Shown here one piece after another: positions 39,731-49,000 of a stretch of 64,000 bases of DNA. The position numbers and the translations under genes were made by a program. Origin of the DNA: Croceicoccus sp. YJ47. GTDB lineage: Bacteria > Pseudomonadota > Alphaproteobacteria > Sphingomonadales > Sphingomonadaceae. The stretch is from positions 2,964,501-3,028,500 of the forward strand of contig NZ_CP067087.1 in the NCBI RefSeq assembly GCF_016745095.1, written 5' to 3'. Under the pieces are notes generated by a model that saw only the letters and a list, made by a program, of their open reading frames with translations, did no database searches and was not told the origin of the DNA. The stretch's first letter is position 1. Each line of letters begins with the position of its first letter.

Positions 39731-40345
39731 GTGAAGAAACGTGTCGCCATTCTCCTCGCTTGCCTTGCGCTTGTGCTTCCGGCCACGGCGATCATCGCCG
39801 CCGGGAGCGTTTCCGCGCGGGTACAGATCGTCGACGAACGCGGTATGCCCGTGCGCGACGCGGTGGTGGAAATCACGCCGGCAGGGGGAGTGAGATCCCC
39901 GACCAATTTCGCGTGGCGCGCCGCCATGGCGCAAAAGGACCTTAAATTCACGCCCGGAACGCTTGTTGTCGCAAAGGGGGCCGTGGTGGCCTTTCCCAAT
40001 CTCGACCGGGTCCGCCACAGCATCTACAGCTTTTCGCGGATCGCCCGTTTCGAAATCGAGCTTTACGGACGCGATCAGACGCGCACGCAGAAATTCGATA
40101 TTGCCGGCGCGGCGGCGCTGGGCTGCAATATTCATGACGACATGCGCGGTTACGTGCGCGTGGTGGAAACGCCATTCGCGGCCAAGACGGATGCGAACGG
40201 TTTCGTCCATATCCCGGCCATTCCCAGCGGAAATGCCACCATGACGGTCTGGCATCCGCGCCTGCGGACGCCGGCCAATGAAATGAGCACAAGCGTTTCA
40301 TTGAAGGGAGATTTCTCCCGAAAGATCCGGGTCCGCCTGCGGTGA
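39731..40345 (+). CDS. secreted cupredoxin-like protein (annotated in relatives as methylamine utilization protein)
   Basis: A 204-residue protein with a signal peptide (AILLACLALVLPATAIIA). Candidate copper ligands are H in RVRHSIYSFS and C, H, M in GCNIHDDMRGY, the type 1 copper arrangement. A C-terminal carboxypeptidase-regulatory-like beta domain (AKTDANGFVHIPAIPSG) follows. The neighbouring GGDEF-EAL gene overlaps it by four bases, so they are co-translated. Confidence 0.7.
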   Translation: MKKRVAILLACLALVLPATAIIAAGSVSARVQIVDERGMPVRDAVVEITPAGGVRSPTNFAWRAAMAQKDLKFTPGTLVVAKGAVVAFPNLDRVRHSIYSFSRIARFEIELYGRDQTRTQKFDIAGAAALGCNIHDDMRGYVRVVETPFAAKTDANGFVHIPAIPSGNATMTVWHPRLRTPANEMSTSVSLKGDFSRKIRVRLR

Positions 40346-42687
40346 GCGCGTTCGAGCGTATCGATTTCTTTCGCTTCGGTTCGTTGAAGTTGCGCATGAC
40401 GGCGCTCTATGCCGCATTGTTCGCCGCGGTCCTCGCGGTAGTGCTTGCCATCGTGGGACAGGCAATCGACCGGTTCGCCGAAAACGCAGCGACACACGAT
40501 CTGGCGGCGAACGCCCGCGTTTTCGAGGAAATTCTGGCCCTGCGCGCACGCCAGATGCGCAGTTCGAGCGAAGTTCTGTCCCGCGATTTCGGATTTCGCG
40601 AAGCGGTCGCCACCGCCGACCGGCCGACGCTCGCCAGCGCGCTCGACAGCCTCCGGGAACGGTCGGGAAGCCGCTCTGCCTTCGTCGTGGGGTACGATGC
40701 CTCGCTTGTCGGCTCGACGGGCGATGCCATGCCCGATCCGGCGGAATTGTGGAACGCGCTCGACAACGGGCAGGGCTATGGCGTGATCACGCAAGGAGGG
40801 CAGCTGGCGCTTGCCGCCGCGTCGCCGATCGAGGTGCCGGACCTCGTCGGCTGGCTGGTGGTGACGCAACCACTCGATCAGGCGGAATTGTCGCGCCTCG
40901 TCGATCTGGGCGCGATCGATCTGGGAGCGTCGGTGATGCGGCGGGCGCGACTTCCGCAGGCGATCGCGAACGCGCCGCCGGGCGAGGTTTTCGAGCGGGG
41001 CGAGGGCGAGCGCATGCTTTATCGCGTGTCGAATTTGCGCACGCTAGAGGATGACCTTCACCCGGTGCTCGTCCTGCAATATTCGCTGACCCGTTCGCTC
41101 GCGCAATATTCCTCCATTCGCTGGCTGCTCGCGGCGCTCGCCGGGGCCGGGCTTGCACTTGTAGTCGCACTGAGCTGGCGAGTGGCGAAGACCATCACCG
41201 CGCCGCTGCGCAAGCTGGATGAGGCGACCCGAATCATCAGCGCGGGCGAGCGGGTGGCGCTGTCGGTGGAAACCGACGACGAGATTGGCCGCCTGGCTGC
41301 GAGTTTCAACACCATGATCGAGGCGATAGAGGAGCGCGAAAAGCGGATCGTTCACGTCGGGCTTCACGACGGGCTCACCAACCTTCCGAACCGGAAATTA
41401 TTTGCAGAGCAGCTGGCGCTCGCGCTTTCCCGCCGGAGGGAGAACCGGCAGGTCATGGTGATTTGCGCCGATCTCGACGATTTCAAGGCGGTCAACGAGA
41501 CGCTCGGCCATCCGGCCGGCGATACCATGCTCGTCGAGCTTGCCCATACGCTGCGCCAGAGTCTGCCCAACGGCACCACGGCCCGCCTCGGGGGTGACGA
41601 ATTCGCGATCATGATCGACGATATCGCGCCGGGGGAGAATCTCGATGCGCTCGCCCGCCGGGTACAGACGTGCTTTGCCAAGGATATCGAGATTGCCGGG
41701 CGGAAAACCGTTGCGACGGCGAGCCTCGGCATCGCGGTCGCGCCTGGCGACGGAGCAGACGGCGTAACGCTCATGAAGCATGCCGATCTCGCGCTCCATC
41801 GCGCGAAGAGCGGGGGGCGGGCCTGCCATCATTTCTTCGAACCCGCTCTCGATGAGCAGGCACGACACCGCCGCCAGATGGAACTCGACCTTCGCGACGC
41901 CATCGCGAACGGCGGATTTGAACTCCATTTTCAACCGCTCTACAGCCTGAGGGAAGACAGGCTGAAAGGTTTCGAGGCGCTGATCCGATGGAACCATCCG
42001 ACGCGCGGAATGGTCGCTCCAGGCGATTTCATCGGACTGGCCGAAGAAACCGGGCTCATCATTGCCATCGGCGAATGGGTCGTTCACGAAGCATGTCGCC
42101 AGGCAAGCCAGTGGCCAGGCGATCTGTCTGTCGCCGTCAATATCTCACCCAGGCAATTCGCGGCGCCGGAGCTGATCGAACGGATCAAGGCGTCGATCGC
42201 CGCCACGGGAATCGCGCCGCGCAGGCTCGAACTGGAAATCACCGAAAGCATTTTCATCGCCGATGTCGAGACGACGCTGGCCGCGCTGCACGATCTCCGG
42301 CGGCTCGGCGTGCGGATCGCTCTCGATGATTTCGGGACGGGCTACTCGTCACTCGGCTATCTGCGATCCTTCCCCTTCGACAAGGTGAAAATTGATCGCA
42401 GTTTCGTGAACGACCTGACTGACGGTGGGAACGGCCATGCCATCATCCGGGCGATCACGACGCTCGCCGCCGCCTTGGGCATGGAAACGCTGGCGGAAGG
42501 AGTCGAAAATCGCAATCAGCTCGCGATTCTTCGGCGCGAGGGATGCGAAAGCATTCAAGGTTTCCTGCTCAGCCGGCCCATGCCTGTTTGCGACATGAAA
42601 GATTGGTTGAATAGGAGAAACGCGCGAAATTTTGTGACGGATATGCTCGACTGCGATGAACCGGCGATGATCCATGCGACGCAATGA
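40342..42687 (+). CDS. GGDEF-EAL cyclic-di-GMP sensor protein
   Basis: A 781-residue inner-membrane protein, GTG start. Membrane segments at about 20-45 and 255-280 bracket a periplasmic sensor region. A HAMP segment follows (SWRVAKTITAPLRKLDEAT), then GGDEF with intact RLGGDEFAIM, then EAL with GFEALIRW and DDFGTGYSSLGYLRSF. Both catalytic signatures are complete, so it could make and degrade c-di-GMP. The partner cupredoxin may supply a redox or metal signal. Confidence 0.9.
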   Translation: MSAFERIDFFRFGSLKLRMTALYAALFAAVLAVVLAIVGQAIDRFAENAATHDLAANARVFEEILALRARQMRSSSEVLSRDFGFREAVATADRPTLASALDSLRERSGSRSAFVVGYDASLVGSTGDAMPDPAELWNALDNGQGYGVITQGGQLALAAASPIEVPDLVGWLVVTQPLDQAELSRLVDLGAIDLGASVMRRARLPQAIANAPPGEVFERGEGERMLYRVSNLRTLEDDLHPVLVLQYSLTRSLAQYSSIRWLLAALAGAGLALVVALSWRVAKTITAPLRKLDEATRIISAGERVALSVETDDEIGRLAASFNTMIEAIEEREKRIVHVGLHDGLTNLPNRKLFAEQLALALSRRRENRQVMVICADLDDFKAVNETLGHPAGDTMLVELAHTLRQSLPNGTTARLGGDEFAIMIDDIAPGENLDALARRVQTCFAKDIEIAGRKTVATASLGIAVAPGDGADGVTLMKHADLALHRAKSGGRACHHFFEPALDEQARHRRQMELDLRDAIANGGFELHFQPLYSLREDRLKGFEALIRWNHPTRGMVAPGDFIGLAEETGLIIAIGEWVVHEACRQASQWPGDLSVAVNISPRQFAAPELIERIKASIAATGIAPRRLELEITESIFIADVETTLAALHDLRRLGVRIALDDFGTGYSSLGYLRSFPFDKVKIDRSFVNDLTDGGNGHAIIRAITTLAAALGMETLAEGVENRNQLAILRREGCESIQGFLLSRPMPVCDMKDWLNRRNARNFVTDMLDCDEPAMIHATQ

Positions 42688-42730
42688 GCCGGGAAAAAGC
42701 GAAGCTCACCATGCAAGTTGAATAAGGAAA

Positions 42731-42776
42731 TGGTGGACGCACTAGGGCTCGAACCTAGGACCCGCTGATTAAGAGC
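42731..42776 (-). repeat. 3' tRNA-Lys fragment, left attachment site of element B
   Basis: On the minus strand the sequence from CTCTTAATCAGC to GTGCGTCCACCA is the 3' half of tRNA-Lys (anticodon CTT), with T-arm CCTAG-GTTCGAG-CCCTAG. The following bases do not form a D-arm or a matching 5' anticodon stem; instead they mirror the 3' half. The integrase gene lies 131 bases on. The intact tRNA-Lys is expected at the far end of the element, beyond the window. Confidence 0.7.
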
Positions 42777-42906
42777 CATGATCAGAGGGTCCTAGCGCGT
42801 CCGCATGGGTCCAAGAATGGCGGAAATCTGCGATTCATAGTCCGCATTGTTCTTGAAATGTTCGCCAGTATCCACTACAAAAAGCTACCTAAGGTAGCAG
42901 GTACAT

Positions 42907-44178
42907 ATGGCGAACAAAGTAGGTTTGACGGATGCGAAAATCGCAGGGCTGAAGGCGCCGACTGCGGGTCAGGTTGAGCTCGCCGATGGTATCGTACCCG
43001 GCCTTAGGCTCCGCATGGGTGCCAGTGGTATCAAGACGTACATTCTGCGCAAGCGGGTTCAGGGCAAATGGTTGAATGTGACAATCGGACGCCATGGGCC
43101 AAGCTTTACGCTGGCCCATGCCCGAAAGAAGGCGCGCGATCTGCTTGTCGATGTCGAGCAGGGCAAGAGCATCGCCAGAAAGGCGGGGGCAAAGAGAAAG
43201 GGATCAAAAGGGGTCGGGACAGTCGCGGAACTCTACGAGACGTACCTTGCTCAGCAGATCGAGGGCAAAAAGCGGAGCGCGAGGGAGTTCGATCGAGTGT
43301 TCCGAAAATACATCGAGCCCGAGATTGGAGACCGGCTCGCGGACTCCATTACCCGAAGTGACGTGAGCCGCTTCGTTGAGAAAATTGCGTTCGAGCGGGG
43401 CAAGGAAACCCTGACGATGGCGCGCATCGTGTATCGCCATCTTTCGACCTTCTACACGTGGGCGCTCACCAGACTTGAGCATATGCCAGCCAACCCCTGC
43501 CGAGATGCGTGGCGCCCGAAGCGGAATGAGCCTCGCGACCGTGTACTCAGCGACCGTGAGCTTGCTGCGCTGTGGCAATCTGCGGTCGAGGATGGCTATC
43601 CGTTCGGCCATCTCGTGCAGATGCTTATTCTTACGGCTCAACGCAGAGGTGAAGTGCTTGATGCGGCGTGCGATGAGTTCGACTTCAAGGCGAAAGTCTG
43701 GACAGTTCCGGGCGACCGAGCGAAAAACGGCAAAGCGAATGTGGTGCCGCTATCCGCCCAGGCCCTGGCAGTCATCACCGAGATATTCATGGCGGCTGGC
43801 ATCGACCCTGACGATGCCCACAAGCAATCCCAGATCCTGTTGGCATCGAAGGTCACCAATACGAACAGCGTCAGCGGACTATCGAAGGCCTGGAAGCGCA
43901 TCAGGGCAAGCGTGGACGAAAAGCTCGGCTATGAGGCCGGTCACTTCACAATGCATGATATTCGACGGACGGTGGCAACTGGTCTCCAGCGTCTTGGCAT
44001 ACCCTTGGTGGTTTCTGAGGCGGTGCTCAATCACCAGTCAGGATCAGCTATGGCTGGCGTCGCTGGCGTCTATCACCGTCACCAGTATACCAACGAGAAA
44101 CGGGAGGCGTTGGCGCTGTGGGGTAAGGAGGTAATGCAGATTGCAGCCAAGTATCCAGTCGAAGTCAAAGTCGGCTAA
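42907..44178 (+). CDS. tyrosine recombinase / integrase with DUF4102 arm
   Basis: A 423-residue integrase. An N-terminal DUF4102 arm-binding domain (GLTDAKIAGLKAPTAGQVEL, RKRVQGKWLNVTIG) precedes a SAM-like core and the catalytic domain: R in LTAQRRGEVLDA, HxxR in MHDIRRTVATGLQRLGI, nucleophile Y probably in AGVYHRHQYTNEKR. It integrates element B into tRNA-Lys. Points away from the attachment site. Confidence 0.92.
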   Translation: MANKVGLTDAKIAGLKAPTAGQVELADGIVPGLRLRMGASGIKTYILRKRVQGKWLNVTIGRHGPSFTLAHARKKARDLLVDVEQGKSIARKAGAKRKGSKGVGTVAELYETYLAQQIEGKKRSAREFDRVFRKYIEPEIGDRLADSITRSDVSRFVEKIAFERGKETLTMARIVYRHLSTFYTWALTRLEHMPANPCRDAWRPKRNEPRDRVLSDRELAALWQSAVEDGYPFGHLVQMLILTAQRRGEVLDAACDEFDFKAKVWTVPGDRAKNGKANVVPLSAQALAVITEIFMAAGIDPDDAHKQSQILLASKVTNTNSVSGLSKAWKRIRASVDEKLGYEAGHFTMHDIRRTVATGLQRLGIPLVVSEAVLNHQSGSAMAGVAGVYHRHQYTNEKREALALWGKEVMQIAAKYPVEVKVG

Positions 44179-44265
44179 TCTCACAGGGGTTCGCAACCGC
44201 AACAAATCCGCCCAGCTAGAAACCGCAGGATGATGGGCCGTGCTATGGCCATCGTGGGTCGATCT

Positions 44266-44922
44266 TTAGAAACGCCATTGTCGAAGGACCTCTTGGACAT
44301 ATCCGGGCGTCTCGCCATTCCGGGGAATGCCGCCTGCGCGTTCCACTGCGCCGGGACCCGCATTGTAGGCAGCCACCGCGAGGTGAACCACGCCGAACCT
44401 GTCGAGCATCTGCCGCAGATACCGCGCCGCGCCGAAGATGTTGGCCATAGGATCGAAGCGATTGAAGACCCCGAGTTCTTTTGCCGTGGCTGGCATCAGC
44501 TGTCCAAGACCTGCGGCACCCGCCGGGCTGACGGCGAAGGGGTTATATCGAGATTCTGTCCATACGAGCGCATCGAGCAGGCCCGCGGGCAATGAGTACT
44601 TCGCTTCCGCAGCATAGATGTGGGGAAGGTAGCTTGCTCGCCTGAAGTCGGAGGGGCCAGGTTTGGCCTTGGGTTCGTATCTGTATGGCAGGTTCACCCG
44701 GCCATTTTGTGGTACAATGAGACCCGATGCCGGGCCGGCCTGACGGGATGACCACAGCCCGTGCTCGACCAGCTGGAAGCCGTTCGATGTTTCAGCAATT
44801 CGGATGCCTTCGGAGTGACTCGCGGGGGCTTCGATTGTGGCTGGCGCGGACAAATCCTGGGCTCTGGCGGAGGTAGCAGAGGTGATCGCGAAGCCTGCGA
44901 CCAAGATAGCTTTCATTGTCAT
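44266..44922 (-). CDS. lytic transglycosylase
   Basis: A 218-residue exported protein with signal peptide AILVAGFAITSATSARAQ. The SLT domain (about 95-210) has catalytic E in LVWTESRYNPFAVSPAGAAG, then GLGQLMPATAKELGV and AAYNAGPGAVERAGG. It cleaves peptidoglycan, as VirB1-type proteins do for conjugation machinery; here it lies beside the integrase. Start MTMK or the second M. Confidence 0.88.
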   Translation of the reverse strand: MTMKAILVAGFAITSATSARAQDLSAPATIEAPASHSEGIRIAETSNGFQLVEHGLWSSRQAGPASGLIVPQNGRVNLPYRYEPKAKPGPSDFRRASYLPHIYAAEAKYSLPAGLLDALVWTESRYNPFAVSPAGAAGLGQLMPATAKELGVFNRFDPMANIFGAARYLRQMLDRFGVVHLAVAAYNAGPGAVERAGGIPRNGETPGYVQEVLRQWRF

Positions 44923-45046
44923 TTCTCGATCCTTCTATAGCCGAATCGAGTGAGAACATATATAGAACAGGCGGCGTAGGAAATTGGTTTGGCGCGAGTG
45001 CAGAGTGGAGGCTGCACGGGGAGGGCACCTCAACCGGAGAAGGTCG

Positions 45047-45943
45047 ATGCCCCCGTTAGACAAACCTCATCAACTCGAACGCCGCGCCCGCGCGATCGTC
45101 GAAAGCCTTCAGGGTACATGGAGTCGGGGCAAAGGCATGTGCTGCTGCCCGGCGCATGATGACCGAACTCCCTCATTGAGCGTGACACTGGGAAGAAAGG
45201 CGATACTGTTTCATTGCTTCGCGGGATGCTCGAACGAGGAGGTCATAGCAGCACTGGACCGCCAGGGTGTTCGCAGCCGTGACCTGTTCGATGGCTCTAG
45301 TGCCGTGGTCGCTGATCGACAGGAAAATAGGGCCTTCGATTCCAACGCGCGGCGTTTGTGGCAATCGGCGACGGCGATCTCCGACAGCCCTGCCGAAGGA
45401 TACCTCGCGCAGCGCGGGATCCTGCGTGCCTCTGATCAGCTCCGTTACCTCGAGCGCACGCCGCTCGGACCACGTGGCGCGGTCCAGTTCCTCCCTGCAA
45501 TGTTGGCGAACGTCACGACTGACATCGGCACAATAGCGGTGCACAGGACGTTTATCGATACTGCGAGCGGCAAGTTGGCGGGTTTCGAGCGTCCCAAGCG
45601 TGCGCTGGGAAGCCTCAGCTGTGGTGCTGTCAGACTTGCCCCGCCAGCCGCGGGCCGGTTGGGCCTTGCCGAAGGTATCGAAAGCGCCCTGTCAGCCATG
45701 CAGCTGTTTGGGATTCCTTGCTGGGCAACGCTCGGGAACGAGCGGTTCGGCCTCGTCGCGATTCCCGAGAGTGTGCGCGAGCTCCACTTGTTCATCGACA
45801 ATGATCCGGGAGGCGAGCTCGCGGATCAGCGCGCACGAAAGGCCTATTCTGCATCAGGCCGTGTGATCCACTCGCGAGCACCAGCGTCGACCGGTCTCGA
45901 CTGGAACGATGAACTCAAGGCAAGGCTCGCTCGGCAAACCTGA
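45047..45943 (+). CDS. Toprim-domain primase-like protein (DUF7146 type)
   Basis: A 298-residue protein. CCCPAHDDRTPSLSV and FHCFAGCSNEEV form a CHC2-like zinc region; the Toprim core is LAEGIESALSAM and HLFIDNDPGGE. Plasmid and island proteins of this kind are thought to act in replication or transfer priming. Start at ATG with GGAGAAGG upstream; the long frame before it is not supported. Confidence 0.78.
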   Translation: MPPLDKPHQLERRARAIVESLQGTWSRGKGMCCCPAHDDRTPSLSVTLGRKAILFHCFAGCSNEEVIAALDRQGVRSRDLFDGSSAVVADRQENRAFDSNARRLWQSATAISDSPAEGYLAQRGILRASDQLRYLERTPLGPRGAVQFLPAMLANVTTDIGTIAVHRTFIDTASGKLAGFERPKRALGSLSCGAVRLAPPAAGRLGLAEGIESALSAMQLFGIPCWATLGNERFGLVAIPESVRELHLFIDNDPGGELADQRARKAYSASGRVIHSRAPASTGLDWNDELKARLARQT

Positions 45944-46018
45944 TCAGCGAGCCAGAGGGGAGGGGGCCTTCGGCTGATTGAGGCCTGCGAGGCGCAGGAC
46001 CTCGTCAGGAGGTTTCCC

Positions 46019-49000
46019 ATGTCCAACACTTCCCTCGCCTTCGCATTCGATCCACCATCTCCGCCGCTTGTCGTGACGGCAGCCAAAGCAATGGCGTTGC
46101 AATTGGCAGCAGGCAGCGCGCTTTCGCGCGGCGAAATCAACCGCATCATGACGGACCACTTCGGCGGAACCGATGCACTCGGGGCATGGTCAGTCCGTGA
46201 TGCTCACGCTGCGCTCGAGCTGGCGCAGGTTCAACATCTGCAAGCATCAGATCAAGTCCAGCCCACGAGCCCGATCGACGAGGCGGAACAGTTCTTCTGC
46301 GGTCTCGATGCCCGAGTTCCGACCCAAACCAATCGCAGCGACGAGCAGATCGAATGGCAGCAGTTTGCAACGCCGCCGCGGTTGGCCTGGCTTGCCGCAC
46401 GGGCCTGCGGACTGATGCTCAACGAGCTCGTGCTCGAGCCCTCGGCCGGAACGGGGATGCTTGCGGTCTGGGCCACCAAAGCCGGAGCCCGCCTAGTCCT
46501 GAACGAAATTTCACCGCTGCGCCGCGACTGCCTGACTGCGGTATTCCCGGATGCCCGCGTGACTGGACATGATGCCGAGCTGATCGACGAATTGCTCGAT
46601 CCGGCCATCAGCCCCAGCGTCGTGCTGATGAACCCGCCCTATTCTCACGGGATCGAGCGGGGCCACGATGGCCGCACTGGGGCGAGGCATCTGCGATCGG
46701 CCTGGAACCGTCTGGCGTCCGGGGGGCGGCTTGTCGCGATCATGCCTGAATGGTTCGACTGCGTGCGGTTTTTGGCCGGGGCGAAAGGGCCAGTTTCGCT
46801 GAGGCTCAATGCCGCCGTCGAACGCGCGTTCGTCAGGCAGGGCACCGGCATTACCACGCGGCTGTTGGTCTTCGACAAGGTGGAAGACTCCAATGAGCCT
46901 GTCGCCATCCGCACAAACGACTTTCGCCAGCTGGTCGATCTTGTCGATGCTTTGCCGGCTCGCGCCAGCCTTGAGGCTGCGCGCGAGAAATCCAGCGTTC
47001 CGGCTCGTTCGCCGTTCCTTTTGGTCGCCGCACCGCGCAGGCAGCTGCCGATACCAACCAGGATCACGCCTCCAGCCTCCGCCATCGGGTCGCTCACCTA
47101 CCAGTCGCTCGAAACCCCTGCGCGGCTTGCCCCTCAGGTTGGCCACTATCTGCCCTATCGCCCGAGCAGGATCGTGATCCATGGCGCGGCCGAGCATCCG
47201 ACGCCGCTCGTCGAATCTGTTGCCATGGGGTCGATCGCCGCACCGATGCCCGAAGCGGTGCCGCAGCTGCCTGACGGGCTTATCGCCAAAGGACTGCTTT
47301 CGGCCGCCCAGGCAGAGACCTTGATCTATGCTGCAAGTGCCCATGGGCGCGATTTGCCTGGCCGGTTCGAGCCCGAGGACAAGGGCTGTTCGCTCGAGGC
47401 CTCGGCGGAAGGTCAGATATACCGACAGGGCTACTTCCTTGGGGACGGCACCGGCGCTGGTAAAGGACGCCAGGTCGCGAGCGTCATTCTCGATCGCTGG
47501 GTGCGCGGCGAGCGCCGCCATATCTGGATTTCGAAGAACGAGGCGCTGCTCGAAGACGCGCGCCGCGACTGGGCGGCCCTTGGCGGTTTGCCGATCGACA
47601 TCCAGCCGCTGGCGTCCTGGAAGCTGGGTACCCCCATCGCAATGCGGGACGGCATTCTCTTCGTGACCTACTCGACCCTGCGGTCAGGTCGAACCGATGC
47701 GACCCGCCTCGCCCAGATCTTCGCCTGGGCGGGTGACGATTTCGACGGCGTGATCGTGTTCGACGAAGCGCACGCCATGGCCAACGCTGCCGGCGGTGAA
47801 GGATCGCGGGGCAAGGTCAAGGGATCGGAGCAAGGCATTGCGGGGGTACGTCTGCAGAACCTCCTGCCCCGGGCGCGCGTGCTCTATGCCTCTGCAACCG
47901 GTGCGTCCGACGTCAACAATCTGGCCTATGCGACGCGCCTCGGGCTCTGGGGTCCGGAGACCGCCTTCGCCAATCGCGAGGCCTTCGTTGCCGACATTCG
48001 CGATGGCGGCATCGCCGCAATGGAGCTGGTCGCGCGGGACCTCAAATCGCTCGGCCTCTACACCGCGCGTGCGCTCTCCTTTGCAGGCGTCGAATATGAA
48101 ATCCTCGAGCATTGCCTGACCGAGGATCAGATCGCAGTCTATGACGCTTATGCTGATGCCTGGGCGATCATCCACGCCAACCTGCGCGACGCGCTGGAAG
48201 CCACGCGGATCGTCGACAGCGAGACCGGGGGCACGCTCAACTCCGGTGCCAAGTCCGCAGCGCTGTCGATCTTCGAGGGAACCAAGCAGCGCTTCTTCGC
48301 GCAGCTGCTTCTGTCGATGAAGCTCCCCAGCTTGCTGCCCGCGATCGATACGGCGATCGCCGATGGGCATGCCGTTGTCGTGCAACTCGTCTCGACGGCA
48401 GAGGCCATGCTCGACCGGCGACTTGCCGACCTGTCTGACGAGGAACGCGAAGCTCTCGAGATCGACCTCTCCCCGCGGGAATACGTGATCGACTATCTCG
48501 CCAAGAGCTTTCCTGTCCGCCTGATGGCGGTGTTCACCGACGAAAACGGCAATCCTCGCTCCGAGCCGATGAGCAACGAGCATGGTGCACCTGTACTCTG
48601 CCGCTCCGCGCTCGCCGCGCGCGAGCGGATGATCGAGCAGCTCTGCGCCTTGCCGCCGATCGCTACCGCGCTTGATGCCATCATCGAACGCTTCGGCCTT
48701 GACCAGGTGGCGGAAGTCACCGGCCGCACGCGCCGGCTGATCGTCGGACGCGATGGTCGTCAGAAGCTGCAGTCCCGTTCGCCACGCGCCAATGTGGCCG
48801 AAACTCAGGCGTTCATGGACGGCGCCAAGCGTATCCTGGTGTTCTCCGATGCCGGTGGAACCGGGCGCAGCTACCATGCCGATCTGGCCGCGAAGAACCA
48901 GGCCCGCCGCGTCCACTTCCTGCTCGAGCCGGGCTGGCGGGCTGACGCCGCAATTCAGGGGCTCGGGCGGACCAATCGCACCAATCAGGCGTCGGCGCCG

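Noticed and set aside
42731-42806. Complete tRNA-Lys gene
   Set aside because: The acceptor ends could pair, but there is no D-arm and the 5' anticodon stem is interrupted; only the 3' half fits.
43204-43641. 145-codon minus-strand frame inside the integrase gene
   Set aside because: Shadow of the integrase; no independent support.
47684-48916. 410-codon minus-strand frame inside the strawberry-notch gene
   Set aside because: Antisense shadow within a well-supported coding region.
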